Shown: positions 29,819-37,909 of the stretch, piece by piece
Layout: the number at the start of each line of letters is the position of its first letter
Numbering within the stretch: the first letter of the stretch is position 1
IMG/VR virus record: IMGVR_UViG_3300046373_000057
Location: 1-40,760 of that record
Origin: a virus
Direction: 5' to 3' (one strand)
DNA: 40,760 nt
Notes under the pieces: model-generated
The model's database searches: none
What the model saw: the letters and a program-made list of their open reading frames with translations, nothing else
Told to the model about the DNA's origin: nothing
Made by a program: the position numbers and the translations under genes

Positions 29819-32692
29819 ATGAGTCAAGAATTTACATGGCCTGCAGACGGGGGCGGGGGATCTGGTTCCCCGTACTACATCGATCCAGTCGCCAACAGTG
29901 CTGCCCTACCTGCTTCTGCGCCAGAGGGTACCCTTGTCCTAGTAATGGACGAGGACGCCCTATACGAACGCCGTGGTGGCGCATGGGTAGTGTTCATTGA
30001 CCCAGGCACAGTCAATGCGAATAACGCAGCAACCCAAGCTGACATTGACATGCACGAGGCCGACATGGCCAACCCCCACAACGTCACAAAGACCCAAGTA
30101 GGTCTTGGCAACGTGGAAAACGCTGCGGCCTCTACTCTGTACATCCCGTTGACCCAGAAAGCTGCTGCCAACGGCGTAGCGACCTTGGATGCTGGCGGTT
30201 TGATCCCTAGTGCTCAAATCCCTCCGATTGCTATCACGGATACCTTTGTTGTTGCCTCACAGGCCGCCCAGGTCGCCTTGACGGCTCAAGTCGGTGACGT
30301 AGCCGTCCGTACCGACTTGAATAAGTCATACATCTTGCGAGTTAGTCCTGCAAGCACTTTTGCTAACTGGCAGGAATTGCTGACACCAACAGACGCGGTT
30401 TTGTCGGTTAACGGTCAAACAGGCGTGGTTTCTCTGACTAAAACGGACGTGGGCCTGGGTAACGTTGACAATACGTCAGACGCAACCAAGAACGCCGCCG
30501 CTGTGACCCTGACCAACAAGACAATCAGTGGTGCTGCTAACACCATCACTAACATCGATTTCGCAACTTCGATCAATACATTCAACTCGGCGGCCCTTAT
30601 TGCCAAGGTGTCGGATGAGACGGGCACAGGCGCTCTCGTATTCGCCAACAGTCCTCAATTGATAACCCCTAACTTGGGTACACCGTCAGCAGGTAACCTT
30701 ACAAACGCTTCGGGATTGCCCCTCACAACGGGAGTAACCGGCACCCTGCCAATCGGCAACGGAGGTACTGGACAAGTCACAGCTAACGCGGCATTCAATG
30801 CGCTGTCCCCGGCGACTACCAAGGGCGACCTTGTTGCTTACGGTACTACTGCTGCACGTTTGGCGGTAGGTGCGGACTCTTATGGACTCGAAGCTGACTC
30901 GGCGCAGACCTTAGGCATTCGCTGGGTCAACAAGGGTACGGGACAAAAGAACTACATGGGCACAGGGGCTAACTCGGCTTCTGGCTGGTTAAACTCTTCA
31001 ACGGGTACTCTTGTCACAACTGAAACAAGCCAGGCTCTCTTGCCTGCAGGCTCTACCCAGACGACAGGACTTAAGTTCCTACGTTCGGTGGGCACAGACT
31101 ATTCTTATAAACGCTTTACCCTCGATCCATCGGATTACGGCAAGAAGCTTGGTATCGTCAAAGAGTTGTCCTATGCGGGCGCTGCCGGTGACTACACTGT
31201 CCGTGTATTCTCCAACACAGCCTCGAACTACGCAGGTACCAGCACCGAGCTAACAGTAGCCCCCAGCACTTCCTTGCCATCAGGCACAGGTCAGTACCAG
31301 ATGGATTTTGATTCGTCGGGTTCAACAGCACCTTACCTTGAGGTACGTGTCTACGGAAACGCCGGTACAACGGCGCTGTACGTTAACAACTTCCTTGTTG
31401 GTCCGGGTGTGCGAGGCAGTCAGCCAGCAATTGGACCTTGGACAAGCTACACACCCACGTACACAAACTTTGGAACTGTGACGACGCAAGTTGCAGAGTA
31501 TAGACGTGTCGGTGATTCGATGGAAATTCGGGGCCGGTTCACAATGGGAACTGGCGTCGGTTCAAACGCATTAATTGGGTTGCCTGCCGGTACGACGATA
31601 GCATCACGCGCATCAAACACACCCTTTGGTACACTCGTATCTGACACGGCAGCAAACAACTCACCTTACACCTTGTTTGGCGGGGATGTGGGCTTTACAA
31701 CAGGTCTCGGCGTTGGTCGATTGCAAGCAGCTCTAACGGCCCTGCCGGGATCTGCATTTGTAAACTCGTCGAACTTGGGCTTTGAGTGCATTGTGCCCAT
31801 CGCTGAGTGGGCCGGTTCCGGAACCCTCAACAGCGGTGCCGGTGCTCAGGTTCAAGCTGTCAGTAACAGCGGCACTTGGAACGTAGATAACACTACATCT
31901 TTCCAATCTGGGTCTGCTCTCATCACAGGCGCGACTACCGCCCCCCGACAAATGCGAGTTCGGTTTCCAACCCCAGTGCAAAACATTTCGGATCTGGTGG
32001 TCGAATTCAGTACCGACAATCAGGTATTTATCCCAGTCGGCGGAATGCTCGGCTATCAAGCTATCACATCTCAAAGCAGTATCGACTATGGTGCAGGCCT
32101 GATTCGAGTCGCAGGGTCACTCACGGATTTTGATGTCTACTTCGGACGGTACCGCTATGCTAACGGCGCTACTTACGCCTCGGCTGGTGCAGATTGGTCT
32201 GCGGGCGTCTACTGGCGAGTTCGTAATGCGAACCCCAGCAGCCCTGTCGGCTTCGGTCTGGCAACGGCGACGGCAAGTGGGCTTGTCAGCTATGAGGACA
32301 GTGGATCATTTACAGTGTTCCTAAAATCTGGTGCGACGGCAGGAGCCACAACCTCCACAGGTGTCAGCGGGACGGCTTATTACAGTCGAGTCGGTAAGCA
32401 AGTTGTCATTCAACTACCTGACCTAACGTTTACCACTGTAGACGCTGTGTTCACATTGTCTACATCTAACTCAGCATCCACAAATACTTGGCCAACAGGA
32501 CTTACCCCAGCCTCTGTATCCGTCCAAGATTTGTTGAATACAAGTAAGGCGGGCGTGGGCTCTGTCGCAGTTTGGAATCTAACAACTGCCGGTCAACTAC
32601 AGTTCTTCGCAGACGCCACAGGTACGAGCTTTGGGGCCACCAACGTGGCCAAAGGCATTACAAAGAGTAACCTGAAATACATGGTGACATAA
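29819..32692 (+). CDS. Tail fibre (receptor-binding) protein
   Basis: The 957-residue protein has a Gly-rich N-terminus, then fibre-type repeats H-N-V-T-K-T-Q-V-G-L-G-N-V-E-N (about residues 82-96) and NGQTGVVSLTKTDVGLGNVDN (in two pieces, about 197-217), typical of phage fibre shafts. Repeats such as LGTPSAGNLTNASGLPLTTG and GNGGTGQVTANAAFNAL follow, as in many long fibres. The C-terminal 450 residues are beta-rich with no recognised chaperone domain and should hold the receptor-binding part. AAGGAGAA lies before the ATG. Confidence 0.9.
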   Translation: MSQEFTWPADGGGGSGSPYYIDPVANSAALPASAPEGTLVLVMDEDALYERRGGAWVVFIDPGTVNANNAATQADIDMHEADMANPHNVTKTQVGLGNVENAAASTLYIPLTQKAAANGVATLDAGGLIPSAQIPPIAITDTFVVASQAAQVALTAQVGDVAVRTDLNKSYILRVSPASTFANWQELLTPTDAVLSVNGQTGVVSLTKTDVGLGNVDNTSDATKNAAAVTLTNKTISGAANTITNIDFATSINTFNSAALIAKVSDETGTGALVFANSPQLITPNLGTPSAGNLTNASGLPLTTGVTGTLPIGNGGTGQVTANAAFNALSPATTKGDLVAYGTTAARLAVGADSYGLEADSAQTLGIRWVNKGTGQKNYMGTGANSASGWLNSSTGTLVTTETSQALLPAGSTQTTGLKFLRSVGTDYSYKRFTLDPSDYGKKLGIVKELSYAGAAGDYTVRVFSNTASNYAGTSTELTVAPSTSLPSGTGQYQMDFDSSGSTAPYLEVRVYGNAGTTALYVNNFLVGPGVRGSQPAIGPWTSYTPTYTNFGTVTTQVAEYRRVGDSMEIRGRFTMGTGVGSNALIGLPAGTTIASRASNTPFGTLVSDTAANNSPYTLFGGDVGFTTGLGVGRLQAALTALPGSAFVNSSNLGFECIVPIAEWAGSGTLNSGAGAQVQAVSNSGTWNVDNTTSFQSGSALITGATTAPRQMRVRFPTPVQNISDLVVEFSTDNQVFIPVGGMLGYQAITSQSSIDYGAGLIRVAGSLTDFDVYFGRYRYANGATYASAGADWSAGVYWRVRNANPSSPVGFGLATATASGLVSYEDSGSFTVFLKSGATAGATTSTGVSGTAYYSRVGKQVVIQLPDLTFTTVDAVFTLSTSNSASTNTWPTGLTPASVSVQDLLNTSKAGVGSVAVWNLTTAGQLQFFADATGTSFGATNVAKGITKSNLKYMVT

Positions 32693-32693
32693 C

Positions 32694-33128
32694 ATGAACA
32701 AACTCAAGATCGCGGCAGTCATTGCCGCTCTCTTGCTGGCTGTCGGGGTCGGCTACAAGCTAGCCCCGGTTCATCCGGCTGAAACCAAGACAGTGTTGGT
32801 GGACCGAGTGGTTACCAAGGATCGTGTTGTTACTAAGGATGTTGTCCGCACTGAGACAAGACCAGACGGAACTAAGATCGTGACCGAGTCTTCGGAGCAT
32901 TCCCAGACCAAGACAGACACCCACGAGGTAAAAAAGGAGACTGTGACGGTCTCGGCAGACAAGACACACTACTCATTGGGTCTCGGCGTCGTGCTGGACC
33001 CCTTTCGGCCTCTTAATCGGGCCTACAACATCGAGATAGGTAAGAGGCTATGGGAGAGTCCGGTATGGGTAACGGTGAGTTACCAAACAAACAAGACCGT
33101 ACTATTCGGGTTGCGTACAGAATTCTAG
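32694..33128 (+). CDS. Membrane-anchored periplasmic protein, possible inner spanin
   Basis: The 144-residue protein has one N-terminal hydrophobic span (IAAVIAALLLAVGVGYKL) after MNKLK, which predicts a signal anchor with the rest in the periplasm. The next region is a Lys/Asp/Thr-rich stalk with a tandem VVTKD repeat. The C-terminal 50 residues are beta-rich (YSLGLGVVLDPFRPLNRAYN). Position beside the holin suits an i-spanin, but a beta-rich end is not typical of one. The start is 1 base after the fibre stop. Confidence 0.55.
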   Translation: MNKLKIAAVIAALLLAVGVGYKLAPVHPAETKTVLVDRVVTKDRVVTKDVVRTETRPDGTKIVTESSEHSQTKTDTHEVKKETVTVSADKTHYSLGLGVVLDPFRPLNRAYNIEIGKRLWESPVWVTVSYQTNKTVLFGLRTEF

Positions 33129-33286
33129 GTTCTCGGAGGGCCATTACGGCTCTTGTATCAATACTGTGTCTTACGGTTCTAGGGTTGGTAAACCATGTGG
33201 ACACCTCAATGGCCATCGCTACGGTGGCTTCGGCTATGTGCGCGTCGAACGCGTTTCAAGCCAAAGGAGCAGGTGATCAAAAATGA
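33050..33286 (+). CDS. Putative holin with two start codons
   Basis: This protein of 78 residues (73 from the second start) has a basic N-terminus (RTIRVAYRILGSRRAI) and two hydrophobic stretches (TALVSILCLTVLGLV and TSMAIATVASAMCASNAF), the layout of a two-span holin. The ATG at 33050 has AAGAGG only 2 bases upstream. A second in-frame ATG at 33065 has GGGAGAG 6 bases upstream and may be the main start. The gene overlaps the preceding one by 79 bases in another frame. Confidence 0.6.
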   Translation: MGESGMGNGELPNKQDRTIRVAYRILGSRRAITALVSILCLTVLGLVNHVDTSMAIATVASAMCASNAFQAKGAGDQK

Positions 33287-33549
33287 CAGAAGTCGGGCAG
33301 TTTATGAAGGTTGTGGAACGGATTGAATCAAAAGTAGACGACATCAGGGACAAAATTCACGACATGGACATCAGGACATCGGGCACTATGATAAGACAAA
33401 CAGCTCAAGAGAAAGAGATTAGCGACCTCAAGTCAGAAGTTGAAGAACTTAAGACCGCGTACCACAAGGCAGCGGGGGCCTGGAAGCTATTATCTATACC
33501 CGGACTCGTCTCCTTTATTTACGCCGTTTCCCAAATTCTGACAAAATGA
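33283..33549 (+). CDS. XhlA-like hemolysin/holin-accessory protein
   Basis: An 88-residue protein: an N-terminal coiled coil (VERIESKVDDIRDKIHDM; EKEISDLKSEVEELKTAYH) and one C-terminal membrane span (AWKLLSIPGLVSFIYAVSQI). This is the layout of the XhlA family, which works with holins in phage lysis. It overlaps the holin gene by 4 bases. Confidence 0.75.
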   Translation: MTEVGQFMKVVERIESKVDDIRDKIHDMDIRTSGTMIRQTAQEKEISDLKSEVEELKTAYHKAAGAWKLLSIPGLVSFIYAVSQILTK

Positions 33550-33552
33550 CCT

Positions 33553-33592
33553 AAGGCTGGCTTCCCAATCACACGGGAGGTCAGCCTTTTTT
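33553..33592 (+). terminator. Intrinsic terminator after the holin genes
   Basis: A 14-bp stem (33553-33566 with 33575-33588, two G-U pairs), loop AATCACAC, followed by TTTTTTCG. It lies 3 bases after the XhlA-like gene's stop and separates the virion/lysis transcript from the small-gene block. Confidence 0.93.
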
Positions 33593-33645
33593 CGTATCTA
33601 GATTCGGGCACTTACAAAATAGTTTGTAGCTGTCCTCAAGTAAAA

Positions 33646-33691
33646 ACGGGAATCCCCGTAGAGATAATTAGAAATTGGGACACACAGTCCC
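33646..33691 (+). promoter_or_regulatory. Two leader hairpins before a small gene
   Basis: ACGGG-AATC-CCCGT at 33646-33659 and GGGAC-ACACA-GTCCC at 33677-33691 precede the TTAGGAG ribosome site at 33692-33698. Genes downstream of the terminator need a promoter. I see only a weak GATAAT-like -10 (33663-33668) without a good -35 box. The hairpins may protect or regulate the new transcript's start. Confidence 0.35.
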
Positions 33692-33705
33692 TTAGGAGTA
33701 ACCAG

Positions 33706-33882
33706 ATGATCGTAGTCACAGTTTACAACCCCAACCTAACCTCTGACACCCACGACTTCACCCTGACACACCAAGCCAAATCTTGGCTGCTTTTGTCTGG
33801 CTACCTCCCTACTGAAGAAGATGAACACAGGTACGTACAGCACTACACAGGCTGTTCTGCAATATTAACCGTGAGGAAATAA
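33706..33882 (+). CDS. Hypothetical 58-residue protein
   Basis: The frame begins MIVVTVYNPN and ends ILTVRK. It mixes short strands with one amphipathic segment (HQAKSWLLLSGYLP). AGGAG lies 7 bases before the ATG. It is the first gene after the terminator and ends 2 bases before the lipoprotein gene. The family is unknown. Confidence 0.65.
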   Translation: MIVVTVYNPNLTSDTHDFTLTHQAKSWLLLSGYLPTEEDEHRYVQHYTGCSAILTVRK

Positions 33883-33884
33883 CA

Positions 33885-34175
33885 ATGAAATACCTAGCAT
33901 TAGTTCTCTTGTTACAAGGTTGCGGCATGGACCAACGGGTCAAGGGCGGCACCAAGAATGAAGTCATAGCAGACGGCAAGGTCGATGTCAACATTGTTCT
34001 AAAGATTGACCTTTCCCAGTGCGATGAGTTCGGGACAGCGGCCAAACTGGACTGCATCGAAGCAATCACCGGGGCCTTTGACTCCATCGGCGACCTTAGC
34101 AAGGTGCTGGTGTGCCCACCGGACCAGACTAAAAACTGTGACCTACTGAGCAAGATTTTGGACGGTGTCAAATGA
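33885..34175 (+). CDS. Small lipoprotein, possible outer spanin or exclusion factor
   Basis: The 96-residue protein starts MKYLALVLLLQGCG, a very short signal with a Cys13 lipobox-like end (LLQGC). The mature part is acidic with four more cysteines (SQCDEF, LDCIEA, LVCPPD, KNCDLL), which would form disulphides in the periplasm. Position next to the endolysin suits an o-spanin, but the length and cysteines also fit a surface-exclusion lipoprotein. It overlaps the endolysin gene by 4 bases. Confidence 0.6.
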   Translation: MKYLALVLLLQGCGMDQRVKGGTKNEVIADGKVDVNIVLKIDLSQCDEFGTAAKLDCIEAITGAFDSIGDLSKVLVCPPDQTKNCDLLSKILDGVK

Positions 34176-34564
34176 GCTATGTAAGCAAGTACTTTAAGGC
34201 AGAAGAATACGAATGTCGTTGTGGCGTTTGTAAGGGCAGGCCATCCGACCGCATGTTAGCTATTGCAGATGAGATACGAAGGGGCTGGGGTTCTGGAGTA
34301 GAGTGTACGAGTGGCTATAGGTGCGAAGCCTACTCCCTCTATCTTCGTATGCATAACGTACCCGCAGCTGTACACAGCGCCCACAACTCTGGAGAGGCTA
34401 TGGATTTTCGTCCCGTAAATGGAAAAATTCAAGAGTTTCAAAACTATTGCCGATCTCGGCTAGTTGAATTGGACATCTACATGGAGTCCCCACAATTTAC
34501 GATGTCATGGTGCCATCTACAAACTAGAAAAGTTAAGGCTCCTGGCCGGGTGTTTAATCCATGA
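34172..34564 (+). CDS. Endolysin, M15-family peptidase
   Basis: The 130-residue protein carries the M15_3 zinc peptidase motifs: SAHNSGEAMD (H71, D78) and the late WCHLQ (H115), after a TSGYRC segment. Such enzymes cut the D-Ala cross-links of peptidoglycan. There is no signal peptide, so release depends on the holin. It is the better candidate for the main endolysin than the transglycosylase at 1443-2006. There is a C-x-C-x-x-C near the N-terminus. Confidence 0.9.
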   Translation: MSYVSKYFKAEEYECRCGVCKGRPSDRMLAIADEIRRGWGSGVECTSGYRCEAYSLYLRMHNVPAAVHSAHNSGEAMDFRPVNGKIQEFQNYCRSRLVELDIYMESPQFTMSWCHLQTRKVKAPGRVFNP

Positions 34565-35073
34565 GTCTAATGTGGGTTAAGATAGAAGAGTCTCCCCATC
34601 TCTGGATTAGCAATGAGGGACACTTCTACAGAGCACCGTTCGATTCTCCTATGCGACAGTTTAGCAGAATGCAGCCCGAAAGATGGATACGAACGTTTCA
34701 TTTGAGCCCAAAAGGGTACTGTCGAATAAACGCAATGCAGAAAGTGCATTTTGTACATCGGCTAGTGGCCAAATATTTTATCCCTAACCCTGAAAACTTA
34801 CCCCAAGTGAATCACATGGACGGGGATAAGTTGAATAATCGGGCCGACAATCTGGAATGGGTAACAAATCAAGAGAACCGGGATCACGCTGTAGCCAATA
34901 ACCTGCACCACACCGGTCCCAAGACTGAAATGGGACGCCTTGTGCTGTCAAAAATTGATGAAATACGGGATATGCGGGCTTATGGGGTAGGTATCTTAAA
35001 AATATCTAAAGATCTGGGCGTACCTTATCAATTGATTCAGAAGTATCTGAAGAAAAGAGACAGACGTGCTTGA
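34561..35073 (+). CDS. HNH homing-type endonuclease with NUMOD4-like start
   Basis: In this 170-residue protein a NUMOD4-like N-terminus (MWVKIEESPHLWISNEGHFY) precedes the HNH core VHRLVAKYF...VNHMDGDKLNNRADNLEW and ENRDHA. A C-terminal helix-turn-helix follows (IDEIRDMRAYGVGILKISKDLGVP region). It is probably a selfish insertion immediately after the endolysin gene, with a 4-base overlap. Confidence 0.9.
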   Translation: MSLMWVKIEESPHLWISNEGHFYRAPFDSPMRQFSRMQPERWIRTFHLSPKGYCRINAMQKVHFVHRLVAKYFIPNPENLPQVNHMDGDKLNNRADNLEWVTNQENRDHAVANNLHHTGPKTEMGRLVLSKIDEIRDMRAYGVGILKISKDLGVPYQLIQKYLKKRDRRA

Positions 35074-35206
35074 TTACGAGAACCTCCTGTACGCCGTAGC
35101 CAAATACACGGCCCAGGCAACAAGACAAGAGATCACGCTTGAGGAACTGCACAGGAACCTTGAGCTTATCATTAAAGAATTCGACAAGGTAGGGAGATGG
35201 AAATGA
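35066..35206 (+). CDS. Hypothetical 46-residue protein
   Basis: The GTG start lies within the HNH gene's end, with AAGAGA upstream. The product is one or two amphipathic helices (LLYAVAKYTAQATRQ, LEELHRNLELIIKEF). It overlaps the next gene by 4 bases. The family is unknown. Confidence 0.55.
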   Translation: MLDYENLLYAVAKYTAQATRQEITLEELHRNLELIIKEFDKVGRWK

Positions 35207-35358
35207 GAACTTACGAAGACATCAAGAACATCAAGGCAAGTCATCCAGCGGTCAAGGGCTGGATCCTACAGACCCCCGGCGGAGCTAGCTTCATACTTGC
35301 CCCCGACGACGAAGAGCCCACACAACGCGTGGCCTTGCTAGGAGTGATTGAGAAATGA
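35203..35358 (+). CDS. Hypothetical 51-residue protein
   Basis: The frame starts MRTYEDIKNIKASHPAV and has a short beta pair (GWILQTPGGASFILAP). GGGAGA lies before the ATG, and 4-base overlaps occur on both sides. The family is unknown. Confidence 0.6.
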   Translation: MRTYEDIKNIKASHPAVKGWILQTPGGASFILAPDDEEPTQRVALLGVIEK

Positions 35359-35480
35359 AGTACCATACTTGGCGACTTAAGAAGTACTACAAATGGCCAG
35401 TCTTGCACATCATAACGCCGTTTAAGCTGGTCGAGATCTCATTCCGAAATACTAATCACGTTTTTACCTGGAGCAAGTAA
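35355..35480 (+). CDS. Hypothetical 41-residue basic aromatic peptide
   Basis: The frame reads MKYHTWRLKKYYKWPVLHII at its start and ends FTWSK. The peptide is very basic and aromatic, and may associate with membrane or nucleic acid. Its start overlaps the preceding stop by 4 bases; its TAA shares a base with the next ATG. Confidence 0.55.
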   Translation: MKYHTWRLKKYYKWPVLHIITPFKLVEISFRNTNHVFTWSK

Positions 35481-35908
35481 TGGCATACAACATAGACGAG
35501 AAGAGCGGGAACGTGGAGTGGGTGAATCTACCTCATCGGCTTACCCCGTACCAGGAGAAGCAGATCGAAATCAATAAGCTTGAGGACTTGTACCCCGGCG
35601 AGGGGGTCAAGCACGACCAGGACAAGCTACCCTACCACCTGCTGTCAGTGTGCGCAACAGAAGAGATGCTGAAGGTCCTGGCGTTTGGTGCGGCCAAATA
35701 CAGCGAGAACAATTGGCGTAAGGGATTTAAGTGGACCCGCCTACTAGCTGCTGCCAGCCGCCACCTGTTCGCCTACATGCGCGGGGAGGACCGGGATCCA
35801 GAGACCGGGTGCCTCCATACCGCCCACCTGATGTGCTGTGCCATGTTCCTAACTGAGCATTCTATTCGTAAACTCGGTCAAGACGACCGCTACAAGGAGA
35901 CAGTATGA
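35480..35908 (+). CDS. dATP/dGTP pyrophosphohydrolase-like protein (DUF5664)
   Basis: The 142-residue all-helical protein has the family hallmarks KHDQDKLPYHLLS, LAFGAAKYSENNWRKG and HLFAYMRGEDRDPETG-x-LH. This matches the DUF5664/MazG-superfamily proteins found in many phages, of which MazZ of 2-aminoadenine phages is a relative. It would hydrolyse purine dNTPs to monophosphates. No PurZ or DatZ homologue is seen here, so base Z in this genome is not supported. It probably adjusts nucleotide pools. Confidence 0.75.
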   Translation: MAYNIDEKSGNVEWVNLPHRLTPYQEKQIEINKLEDLYPGEGVKHDQDKLPYHLLSVCATEEMLKVLAFGAAKYSENNWRKGFKWTRLLAAASRHLFAYMRGEDRDPETGCLHTAHLMCCAMFLTEHSIRKLGQDDRYKETV

Positions 35909-36324
35909 GTGAGAAACTAGACATCCAGGTTGAACGTCATCTCAAGATCGGTCGCCACAAGGACCTGATCGCTATGTACAAGACCCAGCTTAACCAGCTA
36001 GTAACCCTGATCAAGCAGCGTGAGGCCTCTATCGACCGTATCCAGCTGGCCGTTGACACCGAGGACATGCACCGGGCACGGGCGTTTAACATCAAGGTGA
36101 GTCGAGCTAAGGACGACGCGCTGTCTTGTCCCCTGGCTGTGGGCGACCGTTTTCGCTCGGGGCCCGAATTCTTCAACGTGGCGGCCCTCAAGAATGAAGT
36201 AATTGGGGTGATTCGGGAGTCTGACCAGCACTGCGTCGTGTCTGGTAAGTCCCTTGAAACTATCTCGGAATTCTTCTACTATGAATACCCGGCAGCTGTC
36301 CAGGTAAATAGCTCTAAAGTTTAA
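35905..36324 (+). CDS. Hypothetical 139-residue protein
   Basis: The N-terminal half is a coiled coil (LIAMYKTQLNQLVTLIKQRE). The C-terminal half has beta strands (FNVAALKNEVIGVIRES) and aromatic residues (FFYYEYP). It overlaps the nucleotide hydrolase gene by 4 bases. No known motif is seen. Confidence 0.6.
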   Translation: MSEKLDIQVERHLKIGRHKDLIAMYKTQLNQLVTLIKQREASIDRIQLAVDTEDMHRARAFNIKVSRAKDDALSCPLAVGDRFRSGPEFFNVAALKNEVIGVIRESDQHCVVSGKSLETISEFFYYEYPAAVQVNSSKV

Positions 36325-36370
36325 TTGGCCCTGGCCGAACGTAGTTAATGTAAGCACAAGGAGACATATA

Positions 36371-36550
36371 ATGCTTGACCAAATAACGACCCTTAAACTA
36401 CTCATCGAAGCGTCAGAAGTATCACATACGGAGTGCGCGCAGTTGATCACTATGCTTGATCAGGTCCAGTATTACGTGGCCTTTAAGGCAGAACATGGTG
36501 ACCTGTATGCGGCGAACCTGAAGTCACAGATCATGAAGGAGGCAGTGTGA
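36371..36550 (+). CDS. Hypothetical 59-residue helical protein
   Basis: The frame starts MLDQITTLKLLIEASEVS and is predicted to be helical throughout. It has a strong AAGGAGA 7 bases before the ATG and follows a 46-base intergenic stretch. It overlaps the next gene by 4 bases. The family is unknown. Confidence 0.65.
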   Translation: MLDQITTLKLLIEASEVSHTECAQLITMLDQVQYYVAFKAEHGDLYAANLKSQIMKEAV

Positions 36551-36765
36551 GGAAAATCATTGAGTTCCCTGTCTACGGGCTGTTCTCGGGTACTGAGTAC
36601 ATTGTGACGGCTATTGTGCATCTGGGCAAAACAAGCGCAAGGGGGGATGACCCGGACGAGGTCGTCTCCCTACAACAGGCCGATATGGCGGGCAAGATTG
36701 TCCAGATTAAAGATTGGCCGAAATTGGCCGAAAGAGCAATAGAAATCGCAAGGGAGACAGCATGA
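36547..36765 (+). CDS. Hypothetical 72-residue protein
   Basis: The GTG start has AAGGAGG 3 bases upstream and overlaps the preceding stop. Two strands (IIEFPVYGLFSG, EYIVTAIVHLG) are followed by a helix (WPKLAERAIEIARETA). The family is unknown. Confidence 0.6.
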   Translation: MRKIIEFPVYGLFSGTEYIVTAIVHLGKTSARGDDPDEVVSLQQADMAGKIVQIKDWPKLAERAIEIARETA

Positions 36766-37289
36766 ACAAGACAATGAACAACGACAGCAAGAACCACCTA
36801 GCCGATGCGCTAGACAATGCATTCGCCAAGAAGGACGCCGAAATTGAGCGACTGAGAGTACAACTTGTATGGGTTGAAGGTCAGTATTCCCAATGTAAGG
36901 GCTTTATGGAAGAATACCGAAATGAACGCGACGCGCTACGTGAAAAGTTGGCCAGCACTGAATGGTATCTCAAAGATAAAATGAATCATGCGGCTAAAGA
37001 CAGTGCAGAGTTGAGCAAGAAGTTAGAGCTAAGTGAACGCTTGGTGGATGAATACAGACTTCGCAACAAGGAGCTATTAGCCGCCACTTGTAGTTCTTGT
37101 AATAATACGTTGGAACAAAGTCTGAAGCCTGAAACATCAGATTATTTGGCCGAACGACAGGCCCTCAAGCCCAAACAGCCGACGATTGTGGACTACTTCG
37201 CACTACCTAAGTTCCCAAATGGGTTTCACAAGTTCACGATCTACTCAGACGGCACAATTAAAGCAACCCTTGAGAAGATTGGAGAGTGA
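36762..37289 (+). CDS. Hypothetical coiled-coil protein, 175 residues
   Basis: Residues about 10-110 are a charged coiled coil (AEIERLRVQLVWVEGQ, MEEYRNERDALREKL, SAELSKKLELSERLVDEYR). A C-S-S-C follows (AATCSSCNNT), then a C-terminal proline-containing beta segment. The ATG at 36762 (AAGGGAGA upstream) overlaps the previous stop; an in-frame TTG 48 bases upstream is less likely. The role is unknown. Confidence 0.65.
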   Translation: MNKTMNNDSKNHLADALDNAFAKKDAEIERLRVQLVWVEGQYSQCKGFMEEYRNERDALREKLASTEWYLKDKMNHAAKDSAELSKKLELSERLVDEYRLRNKELLAATCSSCNNTLEQSLKPETSDYLAERQALKPKQPTIVDYFALPKFPNGFHKFTIYSDGTIKATLEKIGE

Positions 37290-37290
37290 G

Positions 37291-37542
37291 ATGGAAAGAC
37301 CTTTAGTTTGTTATGCAAGTGAATCAACCATGGTCGAAGGCTTAGACAAGCTGAGGGCATACGTCGCCTACCTTGAGGCCGAACTTCAGGCGTTGAAGCC
37401 GAAGCCGGTGGTTGAGGTTCGCATGCTAAACTATCGATGGAGTGATAACCTTTTAGACTTGTATCCGGCATACGCAGGTGAAGAGAAACTAAAACTCAGT
37501 TTCATCGATGGGGTCTTAAAGGGTGCGGAGGTGGTTGGGTGA
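37291..37542 (+). CDS. Hypothetical 83-residue protein
   Basis: The product begins MERPLVCYASEST, has a helix (GLDKLRAYVAYLEAELQAL) and then a beta-rich end. GGAGAG precedes the ATG. I reject a longer reading that starts inside the preceding gene. The sequence KPKPVVEVR follows the helix. No family is recognised. Confidence 0.6.
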   Translation: MERPLVCYASESTMVEGLDKLRAYVAYLEAELQALKPKPVVEVRMLNYRWSDNLLDLYPAYAGEEKLKLSFIDGVLKGAEVVG

Positions 37543-37706
37543 GAGCATATAAGTTCCAAGGCATACCTCTCACTCCGTTGGAGGTTGAGCTTATTATGGA
37601 CGAACTGAAAGCCGGACCCACTCGTCACAGGGTTGACTTCCTTGTATGGGTTCTTGAGGCGAGTTTGAAGAAATATCGGCGACGATCAATGAGGATTGTG
37701 AAATGA
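37539..37706 (+). CDS. Hypothetical 55-residue protein
   Basis: The GTG start overlaps the preceding stop by 4 bases. The frame includes LTPLEVELIMDELKAGP and a basic end (LKKYRRRSMRIVK). It is too small for a domain call. Confidence 0.5.
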   Translation: MRAYKFQGIPLTPLEVELIMDELKAGPTRHRVDFLVWVLEASLKKYRRRSMRIVK

Positions 37707-37909
37707 CCAACATCACGAAGCTGCGGGGGCTACTTGCTGAGGCCACTCCTGGTAACCAACTAGTGCTTGTACATTACATGCCCGCACTACTAGACCGGCT
37801 GGACAAGCTTGAGGCGGTTGCTGAGGCGGCGAGTGAGCTACTGATAACAAGTAAGAAATTAGACGAGGCACTAGCGACCTTGGATTCGAAACTGGGAGAG
37901 ACGGAATGA
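37703..37909 (+). CDS. Hypothetical 68-residue helical protein
   Basis: Mostly helical, with heptad-like leucines (LLDRLDKLEAVAEAASELL, LDEALATLDSKLGE). It has 4-base overlaps on both sides. It could be a small adaptor or inhibitor; the family is unknown. Confidence 0.55.
   Translation: MTNITKLRGLLAEATPGNQLVLVHYMPALLDRLDKLEAVAEAASELLITSKKLDEALATLDSKLGETE

Noticed and set aside
35480-35908. Evidence for a 2-aminoadenine (Z) genome
   Set aside because: Only a MazZ-like protein is present; PurZ and DatZ homologues are not seen.
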